Part shown: in pieces, positions 57,066 to 64,000 of the stretch | How the letters are laid out: each line of letters begins with the position of its first letter | How positions within the stretch are numbered: position 1 is the first letter of the stretch | Source: Pseudomonas sp. P8_229 | GTDB taxonomy: Bacteria; Pseudomonadota; Gammaproteobacteria; Pseudomonadales; Pseudomonadaceae | Reading direction: 5' to 3' | NCBI RefSeq assembly: GCF_034008635.1 | Contig: NZ_CP125378.1 | Coordinates: forward strand, 1,478,001-1,542,000 | Length of the DNA: 64,000 nucleotides | The notes under the pieces: model-generated | Told to the model about the DNA's origin: nothing | Database searches by the model: none | What the model saw: only the letters and a program-made list of their open reading frames with translations | Translations under genes and position numbers: made by a program

Positions 57066-58826
57066 ATGCTGCCGACTTCCCGTACCCTGCGTCTGTCGTT
57101 GTATACCTTGCTGATCATCGCCGGTGCGGCCATCGCCGCCACCCTTGCCATCCGCCACGCCGAACGTCAGGCGCAGGAAGAAGACGCCGCCCGCGCCAGC
57201 CAACAGCTGGCGCTGTACGCCAACTCCCTGCACACCCTGATCGACCGCTATCGTGCCCTGCCCGCCGTGCTGGCGCTGGACCCGCAATTGCGCGGGGCGC
57301 TGGCCGGGCCGGTCAGCACTGAACAGCAGAACGCGCTGAATCTGAAGCTGGAGAAGATCAACGGCGCGGCGCAGTCCTCGACCCTCGAACTGCTCGATCA
57401 CACTGGCCTTGCGGTAGCCGCCAGTAACTGGCGCCTGCCCAGCAGCTATGTTGGCCACAACTACGGTTTTCGCCCGTACTTCAGTCAGACCCGCACCCAG
57501 GGCAGCGGACGCTTTTATGCGGTGGGTGTGACCAGTGGCATCCCCGGTTATTTTCTCTCCAGCGCGGTGCTGGGCGACAACGACGAGTTCCTCGGGGCGA
57601 TGGTGGTCAAGCTGGAGTTTCCCGAGCTTGAGCGCGAATGGAGCCAGGGCAGCGACACGCTGCTGGTCAGCGATGCACGCGGAATCGTTTTCATCGCCAA
57701 CCAGCCCGGCTGGCGCTATCGCTCGTTGCGGCCGCTGGACAGCCGCGACATGGCCGAGATCAAGCGCACGCGTCAGTACGACAAGCAATCGCTGAGCCCG
57801 CTGACGCATTTGTCCCTGCGCCACTTCGACGACAACAGCGACCTGCGCCGGGTCGAAGGCCCGCAAGGCACGGCGGACTATCTGTGGGAATCGCTGCCGC
57901 TCGCCGCCGAAGGCTGGACCCTGCACCTGTTGCGGCACCCGCAAGTGGCCTTCGAAGATTTGCGTAACGCCGGGCTCGCCGCTGCCGGTGTGTGGCTGGC
58001 GCTGGTGTTTCTGCTGCTGTTCCTCAATCAGCGCTGGCGCCTGTCGAAAGTCCGTCAGCGCAACCGCGAAGAACTCGAACAATTGGTCGAAGCACGCACC
58101 CGCGACTTGCGCACGGCCCAGGACGGTCTGGTGCAATCGGCCAAGCTCGCCGCGCTGGGACAGATGTCTGCGGCGCTGGCCCACGAAATCAATCAGCCGC
58201 TGACCGCGCAACGCATGCAACTGGCGACACTGCGGCTGCTGCTCGACCATGGCCGCGTCGATGACGCCTACAAGGCGCTCAAACCGGTGGACGACATGCT
58301 CACGCGCATGGCGTCGCTCACCGGTCACCTGAAGACCTTTGCCCGCAAGAGCCCCAGCGGCCTGCGCGAACGGCTGGATCTGGCCACGGTGGTCGATCAG
58401 TCGCTGCAATTGCTCGACGCCCGCCAGCGCGACGAACAGGTCAGCCTGGTGCTGCACCTGACGCGCCCGGCGTGGGTGCGTGGCGATGCGATCCGCCTCG
58501 AACAAGTACTGATCAATCTGTTGCGCAACGCCCTCGATGCAATGCAGGGTAAACCGTGCAAGCGTCTGGAAATCCGCCTGGAAGTAGACGAGCAACTGTG
58601 GCGTCTGAGCGTGATCGACAATGGCGGCGGGATTGCCGAAGAACACCTGAACCAGGTGTTCGACCCGTTCTTCACCACAAAACCTGTGGGTGACGGCCTC
58701 GGTCTGGGGCTGGCGGTGTCCTTCGCCATCGTGCATGAATCCGGCGGGCGCTTGAGTGCCGAGAATGGTGAGGCCGGCGCAATATTCACCCTGACCCTGC
58801 CGATCGATCTGGAGGCGCATATCTGA
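57066..58826 (+). CDS. Sensor histidine kinase, DctB/MifS-like
   Basis: A 586-residue membrane kinase: helix 1 (about 10-28), a periplasmic double-Cache region (about 40-295; NYGFRPYFSQTRTQGSGRFY is typical of DctB-like sensors), and helix 2 (about 300-320). The kinase core follows, with H-box ALAHEINQPL, N-box NLLRNALDA, and G-boxes DNGGGI and GDGLGLGLAVS. Its stop overlaps the next gene's start. The pair sits beside an alpha-ketoglutarate-type permease, so sensing a C4/C5-dicarboxylate is likely. In P. aeruginosa MifS/MifR control such a permease from a separate locus (recalled). Confidence 0.87.
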   Translation: MLPTSRTLRLSLYTLLIIAGAAIAATLAIRHAERQAQEEDAARASQQLALYANSLHTLIDRYRALPAVLALDPQLRGALAGPVSTEQQNALNLKLEKINGAAQSSTLELLDHTGLAVAASNWRLPSSYVGHNYGFRPYFSQTRTQGSGRFYAVGVTSGIPGYFLSSAVLGDNDEFLGAMVVKLEFPELEREWSQGSDTLLVSDARGIVFIANQPGWRYRSLRPLDSRDMAEIKRTRQYDKQSLSPLTHLSLRHFDDNSDLRRVEGPQGTADYLWESLPLAAEGWTLHLLRHPQVAFEDLRNAGLAAAGVWLALVFLLLFLNQRWRLSKVRQRNREELEQLVEARTRDLRTAQDGLVQSAKLAALGQMSAALAHEINQPLTAQRMQLATLRLLLDHGRVDDAYKALKPVDDMLTRMASLTGHLKTFARKSPSGLRERLDLATVVDQSLQLLDARQRDEQVSLVLHLTRPAWVRGDAIRLEQVLINLLRNALDAMQGKPCKRLEIRLEVDEQLWRLSVIDNGGGIAEEHLNQVFDPFFTTKPVGDGLGLGLAVSFAIVHESGGRLSAENGEAGAIFTLTLPIDLEAHI

Positions 58827-60157
58827 TGCTCAACTCAGTGATAGTGGTCGATGACGAAGGCAGCATCCGCAACGCTGTCGAACAGTGGCTGAGTCTGTCG
58901 GGGTTCGAGGTGCAGTTGTTCAGCCGCGCTGAAGACTGTCTGGCGGCACTGCCCGCGCACTTCCCCGGGGTGATCCTCAGCGATGTGCGCATGCCCGGCC
59001 TCAGTGGTCTGGAGTTGCTGGCCGAAGTGCAGCGCCGTGACGCCGATCTGCCAGTGATTCTGCTGACCGGTCACGGTGATGTGCCGATGGCGGTCGAAGC
59101 CATGCGCGACGGTGCCTACGACTTCCTGGAAAAACCGTTCAGCCCGCAAACCCTGCTCGGCAGCCTGCGCCGGGCGCTCGACAAACGTCGGCTGGTTCTG
59201 GAAAACCGTGCCCTGCACGAGCAGGCCGACCACCGCGCCAGACTCGATGCGACGCTGCTCGGTGTGTCCCGTGGCATGCAGACCTTGCGCCGGCAGGTGC
59301 TGGAGCTGGCGGCGCTGCCGGTCAACGTGTTGATCCGCGGCGAAACCGGCAGTGGCAAGGAACTGATCGCGCGCTGCCTGCACGACTTCGGCCCGCGCGC
59401 GGACAAGCCCTTTGTGGCGCTCAACTGTGCGGCAATCCCCGAGCAGTTGTTCGAGGCCGAGTTGTTTGGCCATGAGAGCGGCGCCTTCACCGGCGCTTCC
59501 GGCAAGCGCATCGGCAAGCTGGAGTACGCCGACGGCGGCACGCTGTTTCTCGATGAAATCGAAAGCATGCCGCTGGCCCAGCAGGTGAAACTGCTGCGGG
59601 TGTTGCAGGAACAGAAGCTGGAACGGTTGGGCTCGAACCAGAGCATTCGCGTCGACCTGCGGATCGTTGCCGCGACCAAGCCCGACCTGCTCGATGAGGC
59701 ACGGGCCGGACGCTTTCGTGAGGACCTGGCCTATCGCCTGAACGTTGCCGAACTGCGCCTGCCGCCGCTGCGTGATCGTCGCGAAGACATTCCGCTGCTG
59801 TTCGAATCCTTCGCCTTCAGCGCCGCCCAGCGTCTGGGGCGCACCTTCCCGCCGTTGAGCGGCGCGCAATTGAGTCACCTGCTGAGTCACGACTGGCCGG
59901 GCAATGTGCGTGAACTGGCGAACGTCGCCGAGCGGCAGGTGCTGGGGCTGGATGAGCCGGTGCAAGGCATCGACCCCGGCCAGTCCCTCGCCGCGCAGCA
60001 AGAAGCCTTCGAAGCCCAGTGCCTGCGTGCTGCGCTGACCCGACACAAGGGCGATGTGAAAGCGGTGCTGGAAGAGTTGCAACTGCCGCGCCGCACGTTC
60101 AATGAAAAGCTGCAGCGGCATGGGTTGAGTCGGGAGATGTTTGTTCCGGGCAGCTAA
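58826..60157 (+). CDS. Sigma-54-dependent response regulator, DctD/MifR-like
   Basis: A 443-residue activator. The receiver domain (1-120) has the phospho-Asp in GVILSDVRMPG. The AAA+ domain (about 145-370) has Walker A GETGSGKE, the sigma-54-contacting GAFTGA loop and Walker B GGTLFLDEIE. The C-terminal helix-turn-helix is of Fis type (ALTRHKGDVKAVLEELQLPR). Phosphorylated by the kinase encoded just upstream, it would bind upstream of the permease promoter at 60397. Translation is coupled to the kinase gene (TGATG overlap). Confidence 0.9.
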   Translation: MLNSVIVVDDEGSIRNAVEQWLSLSGFEVQLFSRAEDCLAALPAHFPGVILSDVRMPGLSGLELLAEVQRRDADLPVILLTGHGDVPMAVEAMRDGAYDFLEKPFSPQTLLGSLRRALDKRRLVLENRALHEQADHRARLDATLLGVSRGMQTLRRQVLELAALPVNVLIRGETGSGKELIARCLHDFGPRADKPFVALNCAAIPEQLFEAELFGHESGAFTGASGKRIGKLEYADGGTLFLDEIESMPLAQQVKLLRVLQEQKLERLGSNQSIRVDLRIVAATKPDLLDEARAGRFREDLAYRLNVAELRLPPLRDRREDIPLLFESFAFSAAQRLGRTFPPLSGAQLSHLLSHDWPGNVRELANVAERQVLGLDEPVQGIDPGQSLAAQQEAFEAQCLRAALTRHKGDVKAVLEELQLPRRTFNEKLQRHGLSREMFVPGS

Positions 60158-60175
60158 TGTGACTGCGCCTGTCCT

Positions 60176-60277
60176 GGCCCCATCGCGAGCAGGCTCACTC
60201 CTACAGGTTTTGTGCTGAACACAGAAACTGTGAACACCACCGACCATTGCGGGGGCGGGCTTGCTCGCCAAGAGGCC
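60176..60277. repeat. REPIN, degenerate
   Basis: ATCGCGAGCAGGCTCACTCC on one arm and GCGGGGGCGGGCTTGCTCGC on the other: the two arms belong to diverged REP variants. It lies between the regulator gene and the permease promoter. Confidence 0.75.
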
Positions 60278-60308
60278 ATTACTGACAACAACAATCCCTA
60301 TGCCAGAT

Positions 60309-60414
60309 AAGCAATTTTCCGCTCACCAATCACAATCAATAAGCGGATTTCCGCTCATTAAATCCCGCTCACCCCTCTAAACCGGCCCTTTCCCCGTTGG
60401 CACAGCTCCTGCTA
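60309..60414 (+). promoter_or_regulatory. Sigma-54 promoter and upstream activator sites of the permease
   Basis: TTGGCACAGCTCCTGCTA at 60397-60414 has GG and GC 10 bp apart, the sigma-54 -24/-12 pattern. Upstream lie two 17-bp direct repeats, AAGC-N3-TTTCCGCTCA, at 60309-60325 and 60341-60357, 32 bp (about three helix turns) apart. The second is also a dyad AGCGGA-TT-TCCGCT. A third partial copy (ATCCCGCTCA) is at 60362. These are good candidates for binding by the regulator encoded just upstream. Confidence 0.75.
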
Positions 60415-60475
60415 TAGCCCCGGCAGGCTGCGTTTTAACGCGCTCCACAAAAACAATTAAACGAAGGATCCTTCA

Positions 60476-61795
60476 ATGGATAACTCCAACGCCCTGCCTC
60501 TTGGGTCGGCTGCTGCGCCCGCCAAAGAAAGAACCACCGCCAGCCGGATCAAATCGATCTTCAGCGGTTCTGTCGGCAACATGGTCGAGTGGTACGACTG
60601 GTACGTCTATGCCGCCTTCTCGCTGTACTTCGCCAAGACCTTCTTCCCCGCCGGTTCCACCACTGCCCAACTGATGAACACCGCCGCGATCTTCGCCGTG
60701 GGCTTTCTGATGCGCCCGATCGGTGGCTGGCTGATGGGCCTCTACGCGGACAAGGTCGGTCGCAAGAAAGCCTTGATGGCCTCGGTCTACCTGATGTGCT
60801 TCGGCTCCTTGCTGATCGCTCTGAGTCCCAACTACGAAACCATCGGCATCGGCGCACCGATCCTGCTGGTGTTCGCACGATTGCTGCAAGGCCTGTCGGT
60901 CGGCGGCGAATACGGCACCTCGGCGACCTATCTCTCGGAGATGGCGACCAAGGAACGTCGCGGCTTCTTCTCCAGCTTCCAGTACGTGACCCTGATCTCC
61001 GGCCAGCTCATAGCGCTGGGCGTACTGATCGTGCTGCAGAACGTGCTGACCACTGAACAGCTGTACGCGTGGGGCTGGCGTATTCCGTTCGCCATCGGCG
61101 CGCTGTGCGCGGTCGTGGCGTTGTACCTGCGTCGCGGCATGGAAGAAACCGAGTCGTTCACCAAGAAAGAAAAGTCCAAGGAAAGCGCCATGCGCACCTT
61201 GATGCGCCACCCCAAAGAGCTGTTGACCGTGGTCGGCCTGACCATGGGCGGCACCCTGGCGTTCTACACCTACACCACCTACATGCAGAAATATCTGGTG
61301 AACACCGTCGGCATGAGCATCTCCGACTCGACCACCATTTCTGCCGCCACGCTGTTCCTGTTCATGTGCCTGCAACCGATCATCGGCGGCCTGTCGGACA
61401 AGATCGGCCGTCGTCCGATCCTGATCGCCTTCGGCGTGCTGGGGACGATCTTCACGGTGCCGATCCTGATGACCCTGCACACCATTCAGACCTGGTGGGG
61501 CGCGTTCTTCCTGATCATGGCGGCGCTGATCATCGTCAGCGGCTACACCTCGATCAACGCGGTGGTGAAAGCCGAACTGTTCCCGACTGAAATCCGCGCG
61601 CTGGGCGTGGGCCTGCCGTACGCGCTGACCGTGTCGATCTTCGGCGGCACCGCTGAATACATCGCACTGTGGTTCAAGAGCATCGGCATGGAAACCGGTT
61701 ACTACTGGTACGTGACCGCGTGCATCGCGGTGTCGTTGCTGGTTTACGTGACCATGAAGGACACGCAGAAACACTCGCGGATCGTGACTGACTGA
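60476..61795 (+). CDS. MFS metabolite:H+ symporter, alpha-ketoglutarate/dicarboxylate permease-like
   Basis: A 439-residue permease with 12 predicted helices, of the metabolite-proton symport group (KgtP-like). MVEWYDWYVYAAFSLYFAKT opens helix 1, LYADKVGRKKALMAS is the MFS loop 2-3 motif, and LLQGLSVGGEYGTSATYLSE is typical of KgtP/ProP relatives. Control by a DctD/MifR-type regulator and a sigma-54 promoter fits uptake of C5- or C4-dicarboxylates. The start at 60476 is preceded by GAAGGA. A REPIN follows. Confidence 0.88.
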   Translation: MDNSNALPLGSAAAPAKERTTASRIKSIFSGSVGNMVEWYDWYVYAAFSLYFAKTFFPAGSTTAQLMNTAAIFAVGFLMRPIGGWLMGLYADKVGRKKALMASVYLMCFGSLLIALSPNYETIGIGAPILLVFARLLQGLSVGGEYGTSATYLSEMATKERRGFFSSFQYVTLISGQLIALGVLIVLQNVLTTEQLYAWGWRIPFAIGALCAVVALYLRRGMEETESFTKKEKSKESAMRTLMRHPKELLTVVGLTMGGTLAFYTYTTYMQKYLVNTVGMSISDSTTISAATLFLFMCLQPIIGGLSDKIGRRPILIAFGVLGTIFTVPILMTLHTIQTWWGAFFLIMAALIIVSGYTSINAVVKAELFPTEIRALGVGLPYALTVSIFGGTAEYIALWFKSIGMETGYYWYVTACIAVSLLVYVTMKDTQKHSRIVTD

Positions 61796-61840
61796 GGAAT
61801 GAGTTAGTTCAGCCATTGTGATGGTGGCTGTTATGGCCCC

Positions 61841-61910
61841 ATCGCGAGCAGGCTCACTCCTACATTGATTGGCGTACGCCGCCCCTTGTAGGAGTGAGCC
61901 TGCTCGCGAT
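61841..61910. repeat. REPIN
   Basis: ATCGCGAGCAGGCTCACTCC and GGAGTGAGCCTGCTCGCGAT form perfect inverted arms, between convergent genes. Confidence 0.9.
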
Positions 61911-61925
61911 TGCGGCGACTCGGTA

Positions 61926-62684
61926 TCAGGACAGTTCAGCAACTACCTGCGGCTTGCCATAACGCTTCTGCGCATACGACGCCCCGACAATCATCACCAG
62001 TAGAATCGCCGCCAGCACCGACGACGAACCGATGGTGCCGAAGTCCAGACCACCCTTCTCGTGAGACTTGGTCATCAAGTCGCCCAAGGTCGCACCGAAC
62101 GGCCGGGTCAGCACGAACGCTACCCAGAACAACAGCACCGACGAAATCTTCGTGAAGTATTTGAGCAGCACGACCACGGCAATGGTCGAGCCGATCAGCA
62201 GCGCGCCACCGGCAAAGCCCAGGCCCGAATCATCGGCCAGGTAGTCACCCAGCGCGGTGCCCAGGGTGTTGGAAAACAGAATCGCCATCCAGTAGAACAT
62301 CTCGCCCCGGAAGGTCTGCACCTTGCTGACATTCAACGAGTCGCCGCTCAGACGCCAGGCCGCGAAGATCGCCAGCAGAATCGCAATCAGGATCATCGAC
62401 CCGGTGGCGTAACCCAGCCCGAGGGTGCGGTCCATGAAGTCGGACATGGTGGTGCCGGCGGTGCTGGTGGACAGAATCACGATCCAGTACAGCAGCGGCT
62501 TGTAGGTCTTGGCCATCAATTGGGTGATCAGCGTCAGCACGAACACGCTGATCAGGATCAGCGAGCTGAGGGCGTACCCGACGTTGAGGGTCATCGACAG
62601 CAAATCCCCCGCGGTTTCCCCCAGGGTCGTCGCGCAGATTTTCATGACCCAGAACGCCAGGGTAATTTGAGGCAGTTTATTCAT
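61926..62684 (-). CDS. COG4705-like integral membrane protein
   Basis: A 252-residue membrane protein of about eight helices starting MNKLPQITLAFWVMKICATT. It contains four related motifs: TLGETAGDLLSM, TAGTTMSDFMDR, TLGTALGDYLAD and PFGATLGDLMTK. This points to an internally repeated transporter-like fold of unknown substrate (COG4705 as I recall it). The ATG at 62684 is chosen because GGAGC is upstream and family homology starts there. It stands alone. Confidence 0.78.
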   Translation of the reverse strand: MNKLPQITLAFWVMKICATTLGETAGDLLSMTLNVGYALSSLILISVFVLTLITQLMAKTYKPLLYWIVILSTSTAGTTMSDFMDRTLGLGYATGSMILIAILLAIFAAWRLSGDSLNVSKVQTFRGEMFYWMAILFSNTLGTALGDYLADDSGLGFAGGALLIGSTIAVVVLLKYFTKISSVLLFWVAFVLTRPFGATLGDLMTKSHEKGGLDFGTIGSSSVLAAILLVMIVGASYAQKRYGKPQVVAELS

Positions 62685-63025
62685 CGCAAGCAAAGCTCCA
62701 GTGTGAGACGGCCGTTTCTTGGTTTTCTGGCCGTGGGCAGACTGGCGTTGCACCGGTGAAAAACCGGTCGGCAGCAGATGAAAAATCTGTCATATCGCGA
62801 AAAACAGCGATTAATCCCCCATTAATGCTGGCCTTGCATCCTGCATGCACCTGATCGATGACCTGCGCGACGTTCGCTCCCGACAATGGAAGCCAATCAA
62901 TGCGTCGCCATTAATATCTAGTTAATCGATTGTTTTTAGCATTTATTTGCGCTTTTTAATCAATTTAGTTGGCGTAGCATTAGGTCCAAGCAAGACACAT
63001 CGTCAACGAATCCGGAGTAACCGAC
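62685..63025. promoter_or_regulatory. Divergent intergenic region before the DGFDKT-repeat gene
   Basis: 341 bp with no REPIN. The 62910-62985 part is AT-rich and is the probable promoter of the gene at 63026; no confident -35/-10 pair is picked. GGAG 8 bp before the ATG is a normal ribosome site. Confidence 0.4.
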
Positions 63026-63301
63026 ATGAAAACCCAACTGATCCTCGCCCTGACCCTGTCCGTACTGGCCGCCAACACCTTCGCTGCCGATGGCTCGGAC
63101 AAAACCAAATCGTCCGACTTCATTTCCGGCGCCAGCGCCGCCATCGAAACCAGCCATTCGGGCACTTACGCCGCTGACGGTTTCGACAAAACCAACGTCG
63201 GCAAAGCTGTGGCTGCCGATGGCTTTGACAAGACTGGCACCGCGGCCGCCATTGCCTCTGACGGTTTCGACAAAACCGGTACTGCTGCAGCCATCAGCTG
63301 A
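63026..63301 (+). CDS. Small secreted protein with 14-residue DGFDKT repeats
   Basis: A 91-residue precursor with a signal peptide (MKTQLILALTLSVLAANTFA, cleavage near residue 20). The mature part begins with ADGSDKT and ends with three consecutive 14-residue repeats: 49-62, 63-76 and 77-90, each opening A-A/S-DGFDKT. The last two are almost the same, ending GTAAAI. I do not recognise a function. The acidic Asp-rich loops could bind metal or carbohydrate (speculative). A hairpin follows the stop. Confidence 0.8.
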   Translation: MKTQLILALTLSVLAANTFAADGSDKTKSSDFISGASAAIETSHSGTYAADGFDKTNVGKAVAADGFDKTGTAAAIASDGFDKTGTAAAIS

Positions 63302-63320
63302 TCATCGGCAGTCTCCCCAC

Positions 63321-63346
63321 AGCCCGGCTTAGGCCGGGCTTAGTCA
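63321..63346 (+). terminator. Probable terminator of the DGFDKT-repeat gene
   Basis: AGCCCGGC and GCCGGGCT form a stem with a 4-nt loop about 20 bp after the stop; the T-run is weak. Confidence 0.55.
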
Positions 63347-63367
63347 TTTCCGGGACATCACAAACAA

Positions 63368-63464
63368 CCCCTGTAGGAGTGAGCCTGCTCGCGATAGCGG
63401 TGTGTCAGCTGATACACATTTGACTGGTACACCGCTATCGCGAGCAGGCTCACTCCTACAGGGG
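63368..63464. repeat. REPIN
   Basis: CCCCTGTAGGAGTGAGCCTG and its exact complement at the far end make long perfect arms around a short centre. Confidence 0.92.
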
Positions 63465-63543
63465 ATGCGCATCCGGCTGGAAATATGCGCCGTGTGCTTG
63501 CACTATTGGCCACCTGATCCAGCCCTCTCCAGGACCACCCACC

Positions 63544-64000
63544 ATGTCCGATGACATCCACTTCTACGAACCCGCCCACGGCCACGGCCTGCCCCACGAT
63601 CCGTTCAACGCCATCGTCGGCCCGCGCCCCATCGGCTGGATCTCTTCGCAGGATGCCCACGGCCGGCTGAACCTGGCGCCTTACAGCTTCTTCAACGCGT
63701 TCAACTACATTCCGCCGATCATTGGTTTTTCCAGTGTCGGGCGCAAAGACAGCCTGAACAACATCGAGCAGACCGGTGAATTCGTCTGGAACCTCGCCAC
63801 CCGGCCACTGGCCGAGCAGATGAACCAGAGCTGCGCAATGGTCGCACCTGAGGTCAACGAGTTTGAATTGGCCGGATTGACGCCGGTGGCGTCGAAGGTG
63901 ATTGCAGTGCCACGGGTGGCCGAAAGCCCGGTGTCCTTCGAGTGCAAGGTCACGCAGATCATTCAGTTGCAGCGCGCCGATGGCGAAACCGTGCCGAGCT
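63544..64000 (+). CDS. Flavin reductase-domain protein (3' end outside the window)
   Basis: The first 152 residues of a FMN-binding split-barrel protein starting MSDDIHFYEPAHGHGLPHDP. PRPIGWISSQDAHGRLNLAP and SFFNAFNYIPPIIGFSSV are the FMN-contacting strands of the flavin reductase (DIM6/NTAB) family. AGGA lies before the ATG. The window cuts it; the reading frame is open at 64000. Electron-accepting partner unknown. Confidence 0.9.
   Translation, partial: MSDDIHFYEPAHGHGLPHDPFNAIVGPRPIGWISSQDAHGRLNLAPYSFFNAFNYIPPIIGFSSVGRKDSLNNIEQTGEFVWNLATRPLAEQMNQSCAMVAPEVNEFELAGLTPVASKVIAVPRVAESPVSFECKVTQIIQLQRADGETVPS

Noticed and set aside
56826..60271. Long minus-strand frames opposite the sensor kinase and regulator genes
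   Set aside because: Same mirror effect; the plus-strand genes have clear catalytic motifs and coupled starts.

Overview
The window reads as chromosomal DNA of a fluorescent-group Pseudomonas. Evidence is the high-GC coding pattern, the MvaT-type H-NS protein, the Pseudomonas-style REPIN palindromes (cores such as GTGGGAGCGGGCTTGCTCGC), and gene orders I recall from Pseudomonas genomes: purU-mvaT-sbcB, and pyk / enoyl-CoA hydratase / ferredoxin reductase / sadC / fumarase.

Layout. 1-9.3 kb: 5' end of secA facing a DUF721 gene, a HerA/YjgR-like ATPase, a PctA-type amino-acid chemoreceptor, a 263-bp tandem array built from the chemoreceptor 3' end plus a REPIN, then an overlapping trio (glycosyltransferase, deacetylase-like protein, flippase-like membrane protein). 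9.2-12.5 kb: a small ORF, purU, mvaT, sbcB. 12.7-19.4 kb: a six-gene overlapping operon (RDD, SpoIIM-like, DUF4129, DUF4350, MoxR ATPase, DUF58). 19.4-34.9 kb, minus strand: first half of a Tc (toxin complex) locus, with a two-gene TcA, a 1436-residue Ig-repeat protein overlapping its end and a separate 1096-residue Ig-repeat protein. 35-44 kb: ordinary genes (DUF6124, PilZ, lipoprotein, pyruvate kinase, enoyl-CoA hydratase, ferredoxin reductase, the GGDEF protein SadC, class I fumarase) with a small single-Ig gene among them. 44.2-57.0 kb, plus strand: second half of the Tc locus, TcB followed by three consecutive TcC (Rhs) genes whose C-terminal cargo regions are all different. 57.1-64 kb: a MifS/MifR-like two-component pair beside a dicarboxylate/alpha-ketoglutarate-type MFS permease with a sigma-54 promoter, a COG4705-like membrane protein, a small secreted 14-residue-repeat protein and the start of a flavin reductase.

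The most interesting signal is regulatory. Upstream of TcA, TcB, the large Ig-repeat gene and the distant small Ig gene lie 20-bp dyads of the lux-box type (CTG-N10-CAG). At three of them a -10-like hexamer sits 20-22 bp further downstream. This links both halves of the split Tc locus and two Ig-like accessory genes into one probable LuxR-family (quorum-sensing or LuxR-solo) regulon. The Ig-rich proteins are therefore candidates for undescribed partners of this Tc toxin. No luxR or luxI gene is in the window.

All assignments come from reading the sequence and from remembered family features. No database search was run.
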